This document shows positions 63,491 through 64,000 of a stretch of 64,000 nucleotides of DNA, piece by piece. The position numbers were made by a program, and so were the translations under genes. The stretch is from Gracilariopsis chorda (lineage: Eukaryota; Rhodophyta; Florideophyceae; Gracilariales; Gracilariaceae). Position 1 is the stretch's first letter; every line of letters starts with the position of its first letter. Below the pieces are notes generated by a model, which saw only the letters and a program-made list of their open reading frames with translations, had not been told where the DNA came from and searched no databases. The DNA is taken from assembly GCA_003194525.1 (NCBI GenBank), contig NBIV01000030.1, positions 310,001 through 374,000 on the forward strand, in the 5' to 3' direction.

Positions 63491-64000
63491 ATGGATATCG
63501 ATACAGCGCCTGCCACCCCATATCGCGACGGAAGACCCGCTATGCATCTCGACGTGCCCGTCCCAAACGAAGATGTTTCCATGGACGTCGACCACGATGT
63601 AACGCCTGTTTTACCCGACTCTAACATTAGCCGTGAGCCCCCACCACTTGTCTCCATTCCCTCCCCACAAGCTCAGTTCCTCTCCTCCCCCTCCCCGTCC
63701 GCTCACTCCCTCCGCCCTTTGGATTCAACCGCCCCAAACCTTCGTCCCATCCCCTCAGCCCCAGTCGTCCTCATCACCGCCTCAGATGTTCTTGTCTGGC
63801 CAAAGTTCAAGGTCGACGAGCTCTTCAATGAATGGCTCAAACAACCGGAATCAACCCCGTGGTTGCAGCAGTTGTTAAACGACGTTCGCGCCGGTAACAT
63901 CACTTCTATTCCGGAATTAGATCTTTCCCAACGCTTCACCCGACAAGACAAGAACCTCTCCCCAACTCATTCTCGATCCTCCTCAGCCGCTCACAACGCC
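63491..64000 (+). CDS. PP2A B''-like regulatory subunit, 5' end only
   Basis: From ATG 63491 the frame is open for 170 codons to the window edge, so the gene is cut. The start MDIDTAPA is acidic. The middle is Pro/Ser-rich and disordered. Residues about 110-140 read WPKFKVDELFNEWLKQP, then WLQQLLNDVRAG, which resembles the conserved N-terminal segment of plant-type B'' (PPP2R3-like) subunits: a short V-x-E-L-F-x-x-W-L helix followed by a helix ending in D-x-[KR]-A-G. B'' subunits direct phosphatase 2A and carry EF-hands further on, which would lie beyond this window. Without those parts the call is tentative. Confidence 0.5.
   Translation, partial: MDIDTAPATPYRDGRPAMHLDVPVPNEDVSMDVDHDVTPVLPDSNISREPPPLVSIPSPQAQFLSSPSPSAHSLRPLDSTAPNLRPIPSAPVVLITASDVLVWPKFKVDELFNEWLKQPESTPWLQQLLNDVRAGNITSIPELDLSQRFTRQDKNLSPTHSRSSSAAHNA

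Noticed and set aside
1..64000. CRISPR arrays, rRNA genes, bacterial operons
   Set aside because: No regularly spaced direct repeats with unique spacers, no rRNA landmarks and no ribosome-binding-site-led gene strings were seen.

Overview
This window looks like nuclear DNA of a eukaryote with small, intron-poor genes packed between old transposable elements. Five lines of evidence point that way. There is an intron-less tRNA-Trp with pol III signals. There are GT-AG introns of 80-109 bases in two short genes. The proteins are eukaryote-specific (a Nup160-like nucleoporin, Nop9, Efg1, a PH-domain kinase, a BAR-like protein, bZIP factors). Ty3/gypsy, MULE and PIF/Harbinger elements are present. 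Long coding exons run without interruption. Gene islands inside retroelement debris would suit a florideophyte red alga of the Chondrus type, but that placement is inference and no marker gene proves it.

Layout. Bases 1-9.95 kb are decayed Ty3/gypsy DNA: a minus-strand element (gag about 8.6 kb down to integrase about 2.9 kb) and a separate plus-strand integrase/chromodomain tail (9.2-9.9 kb). A pseudogene of a TM0106-type nuclease-helicase lies at 11.3-12.3 kb on the minus strand. A full-length but dead chromovirus with two 652-base LTRs fills 12.69-20.25 kb; it carries an extra ORF before gag and another after integrase. From 20.6 to 26.2 kb are the minus-strand remains of a MULE-type transposase with an Ulp1-like protease upstream. 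A nearly intact PIF/Harbinger-like pair occupies 27.4-30.0 kb: a DDE transposase with one stop codon, and a Myb-like (DUF6818-like) partner placed tail to tail.

The host gene island is 30.4-45.0 kb. It holds a Nup160-like nucleoporin, a previously hidden 78-residue membrane protein in three exons, a two-exon BAR-like protein, a PH-domain/CaMK-like kinase, Nop9, tRNA-Trp, Efg1 and an eight-span membrane protein of unknown function. Nop9 and Efg1, both nucleolar ribosome-assembly factors, are divergent and flank the tRNA gene. From 45.0 to 51.3 kb I see no convincing gene, only diverged repeats, some built around a hairpin with the loop TAATTCC.

The most striking part is 51.36-61.8 kb: four bZIP paralogues, three in tandem on plus and one inverted. 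All share an N-terminal domain of about 250 residues that I do not recognise, containing a CxxC...CxC motif, and all have a non-canonical basic region in which the Arg of the N-x7-R bZIP signature is Asn. The window ends inside the first exon of a gene that resembles the N-terminus of PP2A B'' regulatory subunits, preceded by a pyrimidine-rich leader with a run of 36 C.
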